Shown here in pieces: positions 34,820 through 45,949 of a DNA stretch of 64,000 nucleotides. How positions within the stretch are numbered: position 1 is the first letter of the stretch; the number at the start of each line of letters is the position of its first letter. The translations under genes and the position numbers were made by a program. This stretch comes from Selaginella tamariscina (lineage: Eukaryota; Streptophyta; Lycopodiopsida; Selaginellales; Selaginellaceae): assembly GCA_003024785.1 (NCBI GenBank), contig PUQB01000526.1, positions 1 to 64,000 of the forward strand. The letters run 5' to 3'. The notes beneath the pieces are model-generated. The model was not told the DNA's origin and searched no databases. It was given only the letters and a program-made list of their open reading frames with translations.

Positions 34820-35900
34820 GCATGACAATGAACATGGAGACGGCTTTTAGCATTATTGCTACTGCTATTGATGCACAAACTAAGTTGTTGGAGCGCTTTG
34901 TTGAGGGGTCCGTCCTCCTCTTCCCGCCTGAGCCTCATGCCGGGGATCTGCTTCTAGTACTTCTTCACAGGCCACAAATCCGAGGGTTCGACCCCGATCT
35001 TTTTGTGGTGATCCGGGAGATGATGTATACCACTGGTTTGGTCATTTCCAAGTCATTGTTCATTACCATGGTTGGGATGAGGCCCGTGCTCTCAGAGAAT
35101 TCCCTACATGTTTGGAAGGCCCTGTGCTCAAGTGGTATAATGGACTGGCTGCGGAGATTCAAGCCAATAGTAATCGGTTGACGGAATGCCTCAAACGTAT
35201 GTTTGGCAAAGTTGAGGATTCAGATGATGCTTTCCAACAACTGCATGCGATACGACAACATCCTGGTGAGTTTGTTATGCGGTTCAGTATTAGGTTCGGG
35301 ATTTAGTTCGGCGTGCATATCCTAACATGCCTGAGCCTATTAAGCTTGGTATGTTATGGCCAACTATGCGACCCGAACTTGTTCGATTCATTCGGGCTCT
35401 TTCGTCCTACCACATTGGAGGAAGCTTTTGCACTAGCTCAATGTTTTGAGTTGGTGCCTGGTGAGGGCCGTGGTCCCCTTGGGTTACCTACTCCTCTTGT
35501 TCAGCGTGTTGATCCAATGGAGGTTGATGCTGCTGCATATGTGCCCGCACGGCAAGCCTTTCGTGATCGACCTCAGGGCCCACCTCGTGGACCACCTCCA
35601 TGAAATCGTCCTGCACCTGCTCCAGTACCTGCCCGTGGTGGTCAAAATCCACGGATTCGTGACAGGAGGAATCGGAACAATGTAGGTCGACCTAATGAAG
35701 TTCATTGTTGGGCCTGTTGGGCACCTGGACATACTTGGCGAGCATGCGATGTGTATCCTGATTGGCGTCCACCACATCCAGGCTGGTGACCATATGTTCC
35801 GGATGGTGTGCCTGTGGCGGCCATTATGTCTGATGATGAGCTTCCAGATGATGAAGCCTCTCTTGCAGATGGATCTGTTGTGGAAAAACCAGTAATCGTA
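34820..35900 (+). pseudogene. gag of the split gypsy element
   Basis: A + strand series of frames encodes gag. It starts near 34822 (METAFSIIATAIDAQTK). The capsid-like part has LKWYNGLAAEIQANSNRL and DDAFQQLHAIRQHPGEFV (35112-35290), and the following part has TTLEEAFALAQCFELVPGEG (35409-35468). A CCHC zinc knuckle, CWACWAPGHTWRAC with exact C-x2-C-x4-H-x4-C spacing, lies at 35706-35747. The protein would package element RNA. Frame changes occur at about 35110, 35305 and 35600, so no full-length gag is encoded. Confidence 0.85.
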
Positions 35901-35924
35901 CGGGTGACATAGGGATCCCGTGCG

Positions 35925-36287
35925 ATGGAGACTTCACCTCCATGCTTTTTCCACTATGCATATCAAGGTTTGCAAGTTCCACCAGATCATCCAGTTTTCA
36001 CATTTTCTGCACGAGTGAATGATCTTTCAGTCACAGTGCTTGTGGATACAGGATCCAGTATGTCTTCCATAACTTCTTCTTTAGCGCATCGGTGCTCGTT
36101 ACCCTTAAGACGTGCAGATAAGGTCTTGCACATTTTATATGGTAATGGGCAGTCTCGTGCAGTATCACAGTACACCACTTCGACTACGCTGGTTTTGGGT
36201 GACAATCGTAAGTTTCCCTCTGGGTCTTTTAGGGTTGTCCCTTCCCAGGTCTTTGACATTATTCTGGGATGTGATTGGTTGAAGTAA
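35925..36287 (+). pseudogene. Aspartic protease (retropepsin) of the split gypsy element
   Basis: An intact frame of about 120 codons carries the catalytic motif LVDTGSSMSS (Asp-Thr-Gly at 36044-36052) and the closing motif FDIILGCDWL (36251-36280), both standard for gypsy proteases. The domain would cleave the Gag-Pol polyprotein. The domain itself looks unbroken. It is called a pseudogene because the surrounding pol is shifted and its start comes from a fragment of a larger frame. Confidence 0.85.
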
Positions 36288-37489
36288 TCGAAAGATATGT
36301 GTGATTTTTCACTCTCTCCTCCTATATTACGCTTGGAGTCTGTGTCTCTGCAGTCTGTTCCTTTACGTCCAGAGAAGCTTGTTGCTGTTTGTATCACACA
36401 TATAGCTCCTTTGATTCTAATCTTGGGTGGTGTTCATTCAACAGGTTCAAATGTCGATCCATCACCGAAGTATCGAGCACAATGCATTGAATAACTTAAA
36501 CAGCAATATGCAAGTTTGTTCAAATTTGATCTATCCCAAGGTGCACGTGTGAAGACTCGACACTGTATACCCACGGGCAATGCAAAGCCTTTCAAAGTCC
36601 TGGTTCGACGCAGGTCACCAAAAGAAGTTATCAGCCAACGAACAGCTGTTACAAATATGATCGGTAAGCGGGTGTGTCGTCCATCACGGAGTCCATGGGC
36701 ATTTGAACCTCATTTGGTTCCCAAGCCTGATGGATCTTTACGATTTTGTGTGGATTACCGACCTCTCAACGATGTTACCATCAAAGATGTCTATCCACTT
36801 CCGAACTCTGCCGATCTATTAGATCATTTGGGTCAAAGTCGATGGTTTACTAAGTTAGATTTGGCATCAGGATATTGGCAGGTTCCTATGGCTAGGAGGA
36901 TATTCCAAAAACGGCCTTCCGGACACCATTTGGTCTTTACGAGTTTTTAGTCATGCCTTTTGGATTGACTTCAGCTCTTGCCACCTTTCAACGCATGATG
37001 GATGAGCTTCTTTTTGATATGCTTGATATCACTGCCGATTTTATCGACGATGTGCTCATTCATGAGTCTGGTTCTTGGGAGGATCACATTCGTGATGTAC
37101 GGCGCGTTCTTGATCGATTTCGAGAAGTTGGCCTGAAGTTGAAACTTGAAAAGTGTGTGTTTTATTTGACCGACACCACTTACTTGGGTTACCGTATATC
37201 TCGAGAGGGTTTACAGGTGGATCCAATGAAGTTGCGAGTTGTTCGAGAGTTCCCTTGCCCCCGTACAGTACAGGAAGTCCAACGTTTCTTGGGCAAGGTG
37301 CAGTACTTGGGTCGATTCATCGATCATCTCACTAATCGAATTGCCCCTCTTCGGGAGTTAGTTCATCCACAGGTATCTTTTAGGTGGACTCGCAGGTGTC
37401 AACAGGCATTTGACCAGTTAAAAGAGTTCCTGACAACTCCACCATTGCTTCAATACCCAGGTTTTACTCGTCCGTCATTTTACGAGTAG
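36288..37489 (+). pseudogene. Reverse transcriptase of the split gypsy element
   Basis: The frame 36516-36950 covers the fingers and palm start (LVPKPDGSLRFCVDYRPLN, then WFTKLDLASGYWQVPMA). A one-base loss near 36892 shifts to the frame ending at 37489 (VMPFGLTSALATFQRMMDEL, the active site FIDD at 37040-37051, and YLGYRISREGLQVDPMK). The catalytic aspartates are kept. The linker between protease and RT (36297-36515) is also open but shifted. The enzyme copies element RNA into DNA. Confidence 0.9.
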
Positions 37490-37622
37490 ATGCCTCAGAT
37501 GTTGGTATTGGTGGTGTATTGATGCAAAACTAATGCTGTGGATTCTTCAATTCGACACCCGGTGGCTTACATTAATCGAGTACTCACGCCGACTGAGCGG
37601 AATTATTCCACTACTGAAAAAT
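37490..37622 (+). pseudogene. RNase H, first part, cut by a solo LTR
   Basis: The + strand continues from RT into the start of RNase H: VDASDVG-type text near 37489-37505 and HPVAYINRVLTPTERNYST (about 37555-37612), in shifted frames. At 37623 it is cut by a solo LTR. It resumes at 39346. Confidence 0.8.
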
Positions 37623-39345
37623 TGTCAGAGTTTTAACCCAAAGGGCCAACACGTGGCAACACGTGGCCGCCAGGTGGCCATTTGGCGTCATCACCCTGTG
37701 TGAGCAACGCTAAGTTTCCCAGAACAACCCCAACGACCCCTAGGGTTAGACTCTAATGCCCAAGTGGACAGGAGACTTAGGGTTTAGCCTAAGTCTCCCT
37801 AGAATGTCTGCCCCCAAAACCCTTGAAGGATAACCCTAGTTGACTTAGGGTCTTGCCCTAGAAGACCTAGACAGGCTCATGCCCTAACCCCCATCAAGGA
37901 GACGTGTGTTCCACACATACCCCTAGACAGAACTAAGGCATCATCACTTACCCCTTAAGGAATCACCCTCATCCGGGAGTACAACCCCTTTAGGCGACAA
38001 GGGGTACCCTGAACCACGACTAACCCCTAAGGGTTTGAGTGGCCAAGTTATACCTAGACCTAGGGCTAGTACTTAGTGAGGACACGAGTGTGCGCCGTAG
38101 GCGGACACGAGTGTTCTGCTAAGCAAACTCCCTAAGGCTAGGTTTGGGATAACCTTAAGCACATGACCTTGCGAGTGCCTCACGAAAGGGCTTCTGCTAA
38201 CACGCTTAGGTTGTTCAACCCTTGAATTCCAAGGAGAACACTCCCTAGCCAAGTGTGTCAAAGCACACCTAGTTATGAGACCTAACCTCCCTTGAGCGGA
38301 TGCCCAAGGCTTAACACCCTAGTGCAAGCACAAGCATGCCTGTTTGCTAGAGTTCCAACCCCTTAGCGACAAGCCCATGACATAACCCAAAGGGCGTGCC
38401 TCGGGCGTTGTACCATGTGACGTTTAGCCCAGTGTCACATCTCCATGTGACACTGCCTTCCCCGATGTGGGCTATCATGCCATAGCCCTTAGATTCAAGA
38501 GTTGCACCAAGTGCCACAAACGTGGCTCCTAAATGCCAACTCTAGAACCCCTCAATTATCCCTCAAGACTCGGTAAGGAAACCCTGTCAATCAAGAACCC
38601 ACAACCACAGTTGGACAAAGACACGAACGTGCCCTGGTTAGCTGTGAGTGTTGCTCTTAGCTTGACGTGGAGGAGGAGGCTGGAGACAAGCCTCAACCTC
38701 TCCCTCTTGGAACGTGCATTCCGACAAGACCTCCCAGGCATGGATTCGCCAACGTTAAGGGTAAGCTACCCGAAGGTGGGACGTACCCTGGCATCTGGAA
38801 GTTAGGGCGGCACAACAGAGGGTTGTACCTTAACGACACAAGCTGAAGCTTGCACCGGCAGAAGAGCAACGAACTCATTCATGAACCCAGGAGCTCTCCT
38901 ACGTATACTCTACTTTATTTAATGTGACAGAGCCCCCCCCCCCTGTTTTCCTATATGAGTAAGTGGGCTGGCACTGAAATGCTAGCCCTTAGAGAAAATG
39001 AGTTGTCCAAAACTAATCCCCTAGGGGGGGGGTTTAGGACGTGGGGTTAGGGCAACCCTAGGGTTAGGTCAACCCTAGGGGTGTCCCTAACCCTTATTTT
39101 GACAGCTATACTTTGCGAAAACCCCTAACCTGGAACGTCAAAACAGGGGAGAGTTTTCTAAATGGAAGTGCTAGCTTCGCCTAGAGTTTCTTGCAAATAT
39201 CTAACGACACCCGGCCGGACCATCACTAGATACCCAGTGCACTATGCGGGCCTGTTTCTTCTACATCTAGGGTTCGTCACATAATCCAGTAGGTAACAAC
39301 AGTCTACGTCCAAAGTAAAAGAGGAGTCATAGTAAAACTATGACA
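37623..39345 (-). mobile_element. Solo LTR of the long-LTR family in the RNase H region
   Basis: On the + strand it begins TGTCAGAGTTTTAACCCAAA and ends CATAGTAAAACTATGACA (1723 bp). The flanking 5-mers are AAAAT (37618-37622) and AAAAG (39346-39350), a target duplication with one later change. Only one 68-bp internal repeat unit is present, where most family members have two. The C run is short (near 38934). Confidence 0.95.
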
Positions 39346-39775
39346 AAAAGAATGCCTTGTTGCTGTTTGGGGTTTTGAACGACTTCATGCCTACTTACAT
39401 GGGAGTGAAACACTTTTGGAGTGTGATCATGCTGTTGTCACTTCCTTATTAAAACAGAAGAATTTAGTGGGTCGCGTAGCCAGATGGGAATTACGTCTCC
39501 AGGTATACAACTTTAAGGTGGTGCACAGGCCTGGGCGAACAATGGTGGATGCAGATGCACTTTCTCGAGCACCCCTCTCCGATTCCATTTTGCCTACTCA
39601 TGCAGTAGCTGCAGCGTTCGGTTTGATACAAGCCCCTCAGGTATTCAATGCCAACATACCATCCTTGGAACAGTGGCAAGATGCTCAAAAACATGAACCA
39701 TGGACGAGGCAATTACGCGATGCGTTTACAAATTCGTCTTCCGAACCTCGGTTTCGACAATATCATGCTTAGTTT
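39346..39775 (+). pseudogene. RNase H, second part, and linker to integrase
   Basis: The frame 39416-39772 encodes ECDHAVVTSLLKQKNLVGRV, then WELRLQVYNFKVVHRPG and DADALSRAP, the usual end of a gypsy RNase H and the connection domain. It continues the region interrupted at 37622. Confidence 0.88.
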
Positions 39776-40518
39776 TGACTTCAAGATGGTTTATTGTATT
39801 TTATTGGGACAAATCCAGAGGACAGATGGCGTTTGGCTGTACCCTCTACATATGTTCCACACCTTCTTCGAGCATATCATGATTCACCTATTGTTGGAGG
39901 TCATCTTGGTCACCAATGAGTGTTGGAGAAGCTGCGCCGATCATTTTATTGACCCAGCATGCGTGGTGATGTGATCAGGTATATTCAAAGATGTCCCACT
40001 TGTCAAACTCGGAATTCCTCTACGACTCGGGCCATAGGGGTGTTGGAATCCATCAATGTCTCTCGTCCTTTTGAGTTAATTGCAGTGGATTTAATGGGAC
40101 CTTTTTCACGTTCTTCTCACGGTAACCAGTACATTCTTGTTATCCGATTATTTAACTCGATGGGTGGAAGTTGGTGCTCTTCCAGATGCAACTGCCATGT
40201 CAACAGCTTTGTTTTGTTCGATAATGTGGTTTTGTAGCATTCTTATCTAGAGCGGATGTTATCAGACAATGGCCCGCTTTCATTGCAGAGGTATTCCGAG
40301 TGTTGTGTGAGAGGTTAGGGGTAAAACATTCATTTGCCTCTCCGTATCATCCACAAACTGATGGTTTGGTGGAGCGATTGAATCGAACCTTCAAGGGTAT
40401 GATCTCGAAGTACGTGAACTTCAATCACACGGACTGGGATTGGTATTTGCGATGTTTGAGATTTGCTTATGTAACATGCATTCAGAGTTCGATTGGTATC
40501 TCTCCATTCAAGGCATTG
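39776..40518 (+). pseudogene. Integrase, first part, cut by the LARD-like element
   Basis: The + strand encodes the zinc-binding end RCPTCQTRN (about 39988-40014) and the core start FELIAVDLMGPFSRSSHG (about 40069-40122). The core end is HPQTDGLVERLNRTFKGM (40350-40403), with the catalytic glutamate in VERLNR. A frameshift near 40150-40200 splits the core. At 40518 the LARD-like element begins; the frame resumes at 47705 with YGYDPKLP. Confidence 0.9.
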
Positions 40519-42276
40519 TGTCATAGTTTTTACTATGACTCCTCTTTACTTTGGACGTTGATTGTTGTTACCTACTGTACTATGTTGATAAGCTCTAGAT
40601 GTAGTAGGAAACAGGCCCACTTAGTGCACTTGGGTATCTGGTGATGGTCCGGCCGGGTGTCATTAGGTATTTGCAGGAAACTCTAGCGAAGCTAGAACTT
40701 ACCTTCTAGAAAACTCTTACCCCGTGTCCCGGTTGGATTAATGGCTAGTTCCGGTGAGTTCGGCATGTCGGATATGGAAATACCCCCAGGTTTGACAGGT
40801 TAGGGTTTAGGGGTCGATGGATAACTCACCAAGTATTTCCTCTGGGAATGAGATTTCAGTGCTAGCCCACTTATGTAAACAGGAAAACAGGGGGGGGGGC
40901 CTCTGTCACATAAATAAGGTAGTATATAGGAGTGAGGGTTCCTGGGTTCATGACTGAGCTCGTTACTCTTCTCCCGGTGCAAGCTCTAGCTTGTGTCGTT
41001 AAGGCACAACCCTCTGTTGTGCCGCCCTAACTTCCAGATGCCAGGGGTACGTCCCACCTTCGGGGTAGCTTACCCTTAACGTTGGCGAATCCATGCCTGG
41101 GAGGTCTTGGGAATGCACGTTCCAAGAAGCAGAAGTTGAGGCTTGTCTCCAGCCTCCTCCTCCATGTCAAGCTAGGTGTAGCACACATGGCCAAGCAAGG
41201 CACATCCGTGTCCTTGTCCAACTGTGGGCGTGGGATCTTGTTTGACAGGTTCACGTTACCTAGTTCCTGAGGGTTCATTAAGGGGTTCTAGAGTTGGCAT
41301 TTAGGAGCCACGTTTGTGGCACTTGGTGCAACTCTTGAATCTAAGGGCTATGGCATGATAGCCCACATCGGGAAGGCAGTGTCACATGGAGATGTGACAC
41401 TGGGCTAAACGTCACATGGTACAACGCCTGAGGCACGCCCTTTGGGGTTATGTCATGGGCTTGTCGCAAGGGGTTGGATACTAGCAAACAGACATGCTTG
41501 TGCTTGCACTAGGGTGCTAAGCCTTGGGCATCCGCTCAAGGGAGGTTAGGTCTCATAACTAGGTGTGCTTTGGCACACTTGGCTAGGGGAGTGTTCTCCT
41601 TGGAATTCAAGGGTTGAACAACCTAAGCTGTTAGCAGGAGCCCTTTCGTGAGGCACTCGCAAGGTCATGTGCTTAGGGTTATCCCAAACCTAGCCTTAGG
41701 GAGTTTGCTTAGCAGAACACTCGTGTCCGCCTACGGCGCACACTCGTGTCCTCACTAAGTACTAGCCCTAGGTCTAGGGTATAACTTGGCCACTCAAACC
41801 CTTAGGGGTTAGTCGTGGTTCAGGGTACCCCTTGTCGCCCTAAAGGGGTTGTACTCCCGGATGAGGGTGATTCCTCAAGGGGTAAGTGACGATGCCTTAG
41901 CTCTGTCATGGGGTATGTGTGGAACACACGTCTCCTTGATGGGGGTTAGGGCATGAGCCTGTCTAGGTCTTCTAGGGCAAGACCCTAAGTCAACTAGGGT
42001 TATCCCTCAAGGGTTTTGGGGGTAGACACTCTAGGGAGACTTAGGCTAAACCCTAAGTCAACTAGGGTTATCCCTCAAGGGTTCTGGGGGCAGACATTCT
42101 AGGGAGACTTAGGCTAAACCCTAAGTCTCCTGTCCACTTGGGCATTAGAGTCTAACCCTAGGGGTCGTTGGGGTTGTTCTGGGAAACTTAGCGTTGCTCA
42201 CACAGGGATGACGCCAAATGGCCACCTGGCAGCCACGTGTTGCCACGTGTTGGCCCTTTGGGTTAAAACTCTGACA
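40519..42276 (+). repeat. 5' LTR (1758 bp) of the plus-strand LARD-like element
   Basis: Ends are TGTCATAGTTTTTACT and TTAAAACTCTGACA. The first 20 bases include the inverted repeat TCATAGTTTTTACTATGA. A G10 run at 40890-40899 is followed by AAATAAGG and a TATA-like TATATAGG (40923-40930), so the promoter is probably there. The 3' part has two 68-bp tandem units (about 41990-42130) and G-box-like CACGTGT words near the end. Confidence 0.95.
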
Positions 42277-42278
42277 AT

Positions 42279-42290
42279 TGGTATCAGAGC
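42279..42290 (+). other. Primer-binding site of the plus-strand LARD-like element
   Basis: The sequence is TGGTATCAGAGC, the standard initiator-tRNA-Met-type primer site of plant LTR retrotransposons, two bases after the LTR. Confidence 0.95.
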
Positions 42291-45200
42291 TATTCTCTGC
42301 GGTCAGTAGGACTGCCTAAAGTTGTAGTGTGTTTCAGGGTTTAGTTAGTTCTAAATTCGAAGTACTCTATCACTTTCGGCTAACGTCTGAATTCTGCGCA
42401 GAGAGTTGGTCCTGAGATCTATAACTCTTCAAAGAACATCTACTTAATAAGTGGGTGTGGGTTATGGACTCCAATTGGAGGTAGCACTCGGGAGGCAACT
42501 TCCAAGTTGCATGCCAGGTTACGTTTTCTCTAGGTTACTTACCTTATGGATGTTCAAGTTACTTTACATATACTTCCACAAGACATGGCGTGTTAGTTTG
42601 TTCTGGCTTACAAACTAAGTCTTGTGAAGTGGATCATGTGATATGCTAAGTTTACACATTATTGAAAATTTTCTTTTTCTTTAAGTGTTTGAATTTGGGA
42701 TAACACATGATTTGAAAACAGATAGTGTCCATTGAGTTTTGGCTTAATCGAGTTCGACAAAAGTGTTCAAACGGGGAAAGACTTATGTTCAGAAGTGCAT
42801 CTTTGACTTCGGGAGAAGGGGCATATTCAAACATAAGAATGAACACTACATTTGACATAAAGTGTATAAATAAGCTCTTATTATAGTGCATGTTTTCCAG
42901 AGTGTAACTCCAGAAGCAGACTATGATGATGAACTTATATACAAAAGAAGTCAAATATTAACATATGATAAATATGTTAAGCAATGGGGAAGATCCAATG
43001 TAGTCAAAGTATTATCTGATGTTTACAATATTTTGATGACGCTAGCTGCAAGTAACATTAGGTGGAATATTTACTAAATTCAAGTCCCTTGATTTGAACA
43101 AAGTATAACATGAAACCTTAGTTAGTTGTAAGCGCGCACTCTGTATTCAAGTTAGCTAGCTCGACTAACTTGATTATGAAGTTGTCTCATATGGGATCAT
43201 GAGAGAGACTTGGGATAATAGCTTGAGGATTTCGGTTTCTTATCGATACAGTTTTGGGATAGATGGCATGATCTATCAGAGTAATGTTGGAAACATACGT
43301 TTACATTTTTAGTTTACTGAGTAATGAAGAACTTGCATAGTGAAGGCGTTCGGCGCACACTTGTGCATTTTCATTGTTAACTCTTTAATTAAAATTGTAA
43401 CGTTGTTTGCAATGTGGGAAGCTCTTGAACAAGGGTGATTCCTTGGTTAAGAAGAGCATGATTTGGGATTCTTCACTTTTTTATCGACTAAGTAAGGAAA
43501 CTTGCTAAGTTTGATAACTTATGTTGAGAATTACCAATGAGCTAGTAATAGTCGGATTTCCATTGGAGGTTTAAGTGCATGTACCTCTTCAGAGAGTCGG
43601 TGTTCGATGAGAATTAGAAGTTGATATTGATTTTCAATATCAATTTCATTTTAGAGTCGAATACGATTATTCAAAAGACGGTTTCTTGACTCTGCATCAT
43701 CGCAAATGTGGGCACTTAAAGAACAAATAAAGTATGTATCTTCAATCTTTCGGAATATTGAAAAATAGAACTACTCTTGACTCAAGGTTTGATTGTATTC
43801 CTTGGGTTAGTTGTTAGTTCTATCTCAAGGTTTGATGGTGTTCCTTGAGTTGGTTCAATAGTATGATATTGTGTAGCGGGATTAGCTCAAGAAGATGGTG
43901 TCCCTTCTTGATGATTGTATTCAAGGTTCGTCCAATATCCGGTTCGAGAATATGAGGTTTCCTATCACCTCATCTGTTGAGATATTTATATTCTAAACTT
44001 TAGAATTTGTGACAATCTTTTCAAGATTGGTTATAAATGACTTGTCAAAGTATAGTATGATATCTTTCAATATTGAGTTTGGAGCGCTCAATATCAAACT
44101 TGGTTATGATCACATGAGGTGGCCGTAATCATATAATATAAAGACTCAAGTGGATTTGAGTCTGACACTTTGGTAAGGCACTACCTTAGTGTTATAACTT
44201 GAAACGTGTTTTTCAAGTTAGTTGAGAAATGAGACATTTCTCAATACATTGCTTGAGGGGCAATGTGATACTTTCTGGATTGCTAGGTGTCTAGAGTGAA
44301 TAATGTATCTTAGTTCAATGTACTGAACTAGATATTTTATTCATGTTTGGGGAGATCTATTGAATTATAAGGTATGACTAAAACATGAAGTTGATATAAC
44401 ACTTCAGTGTTATGATAACATTTATGTGGAGGTTGATATCTTACTAAATCAATTAGATGAACCAGACACTAGTTCATGATTCCTCTTAGTCTTTGAAAGT
44501 TCCTCGGAATACTATCATAACATTATATTCCATCTTAAAACTCAAGTTGGTTCATGTAAACTAAGACCATGTCTTTATTATAGTTGTAGCATTTGATAAA
44601 TTGATATGATTGTAAGTTTATATCGCTAGTATAACAACTAGTTGAAACTTAGGATTTGAACGTTAAAACGATCATTATCCATTCAAGAGTATCAATATCG
44701 AAATTGCAACTATTTATAGAATAAGGATTAGTTTAAAAAGATGTTTATCAAAACACTAATTGCTTGCAATTAGTGAAAATACTATACTTCTATAGTGTTG
44801 AGAAACATTTACAAATCAATTTAAAGTTGGAAATATAATAAGAATGTGCAGTATTACGTTCAGGAGACTCTTATCGTGGAAACTAAGTTCTAAAATTTGG
44901 TATTTTGAACTTAGTACGATAAGAGTTAGGAAGTATTGAATGACACCTAGTATGTTGTGCTCTTTGGGGAATGAGTACAATGAGAGTGACAATTAAGAAA
45001 CGTGTTATTAAGATTTCGATTGAGGCACTAGAGATGGGTTGAATTTCCTGGTTTCCACATTGGTTTGTAAGAAAGGTATGTTAGCTTATCTGGTCCCTGA
45101 ACTGGTCGGTGTTATGAAAGAGTACAAAGTTGGTGAAGGACGAATGGTAAGGCTATCACACTTGGTCGGATTTGACTGAATTTGATTCCTATCGGGAATA

Positions 45201-45935
45201 AATTTATGTTAATAACACACCAAGTGAATGGCAGTTGGTAGATTGGTAAGACCTTGTTGTATACATGTGTACAGCCATGCGCCTCTGTGATCGCCTCTGG
45301 CCAGATTGACATGTTTACAAAGAACAGGTTTTGACTTGTACTCTTATATCGGAAAAACTTGATTCCGATAAAAGTCTCATACTTAGTCTGGCGTAACTAT
45401 ATACTAAAAGAGATAGGTAATGAAACACCGAGGGATGCAGAGATGTAAGCTATAATATCTAACATGTGGGACCATTGGAAAATCAAAGAAATGAAGGTGT
45501 TTGGTCAAGCATTTGAGAAGTGCTTGTTGTGCGCTAGATGACAAGGTCGTCAACAAGTTTAATATTAAGGAATAAAGCAAGTCTTTATTTCTTGTTAACC
45601 AAGGGGCCGGCAACAACACTAACTAGAGGCCTCCAATATAAATTCTAGTTAAGTAAAGAAATTAACCATTGTGTTGTGTGCGTCGGGTGACAGACTTTGC
45701 AGACGTGCAAAAGGTCTCCAAGTGACTTCATGTCGCAGGTGGTGCCTCCGGCAGCTAGGTTTACAACTTAGTGAACGACGGTTCTGAAGTACTTGGTTTC
45801 GCGTAATGCAAGGGGGTAATAAAACTTATGTGAACTTTTGGCTGACTCCGCATAGAGTGATATGTTAGTTTTGGTTAATTTTTCTAACATTATCTAGTCT
45901 TGGAGTTGGACGTCAACGAGGACGTTGACATTTTC
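42291..45935 (+). other. Non-coding, hairpin-rich interior of the plus-strand LARD-like element
   Basis: No frame exceeds about 100 codons and none shows a retroviral or host motif. From about 43600 to 44950 there is a near-continuous series of short stem-loops. Examples are TTGATATTGA/TCAATATCAA (43621-43643), TTGAGAAATG/CATTTCTCAA (about 44222-44244), ATAACACT/AGTGTTAT (about 44396-44413), CACTAATTG/CAATTAGTG (about 44755-44776) and ACTAAGTTC/GAACTTAGT (about 44882-44915) inside CTCTTATCG/CGATAAGAG. The same series is present in the minus-strand element. The first 750 bp are specific to this copy. Confidence 0.8.
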
Positions 45936-45949
45936 AAAGGCGGGGAGTG
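45936..45949 (+). other. Polypurine tract of the plus-strand LARD-like element
   Basis: AAAGGCGGGGAGTG lies directly before the 3' LTR, as expected for the second-strand primer. Confidence 0.85.

Noticed and set aside
42279..42290. tRNA gene fragment
   Set aside because: The 12-bp match to a tRNA end is a retrotransposon primer-binding site; no cloverleaf surrounds it.
42652..43077. Possible gag remnant in the LARD interior (frames on both strands)
   Set aside because: No capsid or zinc-knuckle motif is visible and the frames overlap on opposite strands.
45112..45312. Minus-strand frame in the LARD interior, also seen as plus at 25103-25294
   Set aside because: Both copies reflect the shared non-coding interior. 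No start context or family match is seen, and stops differ between copies.
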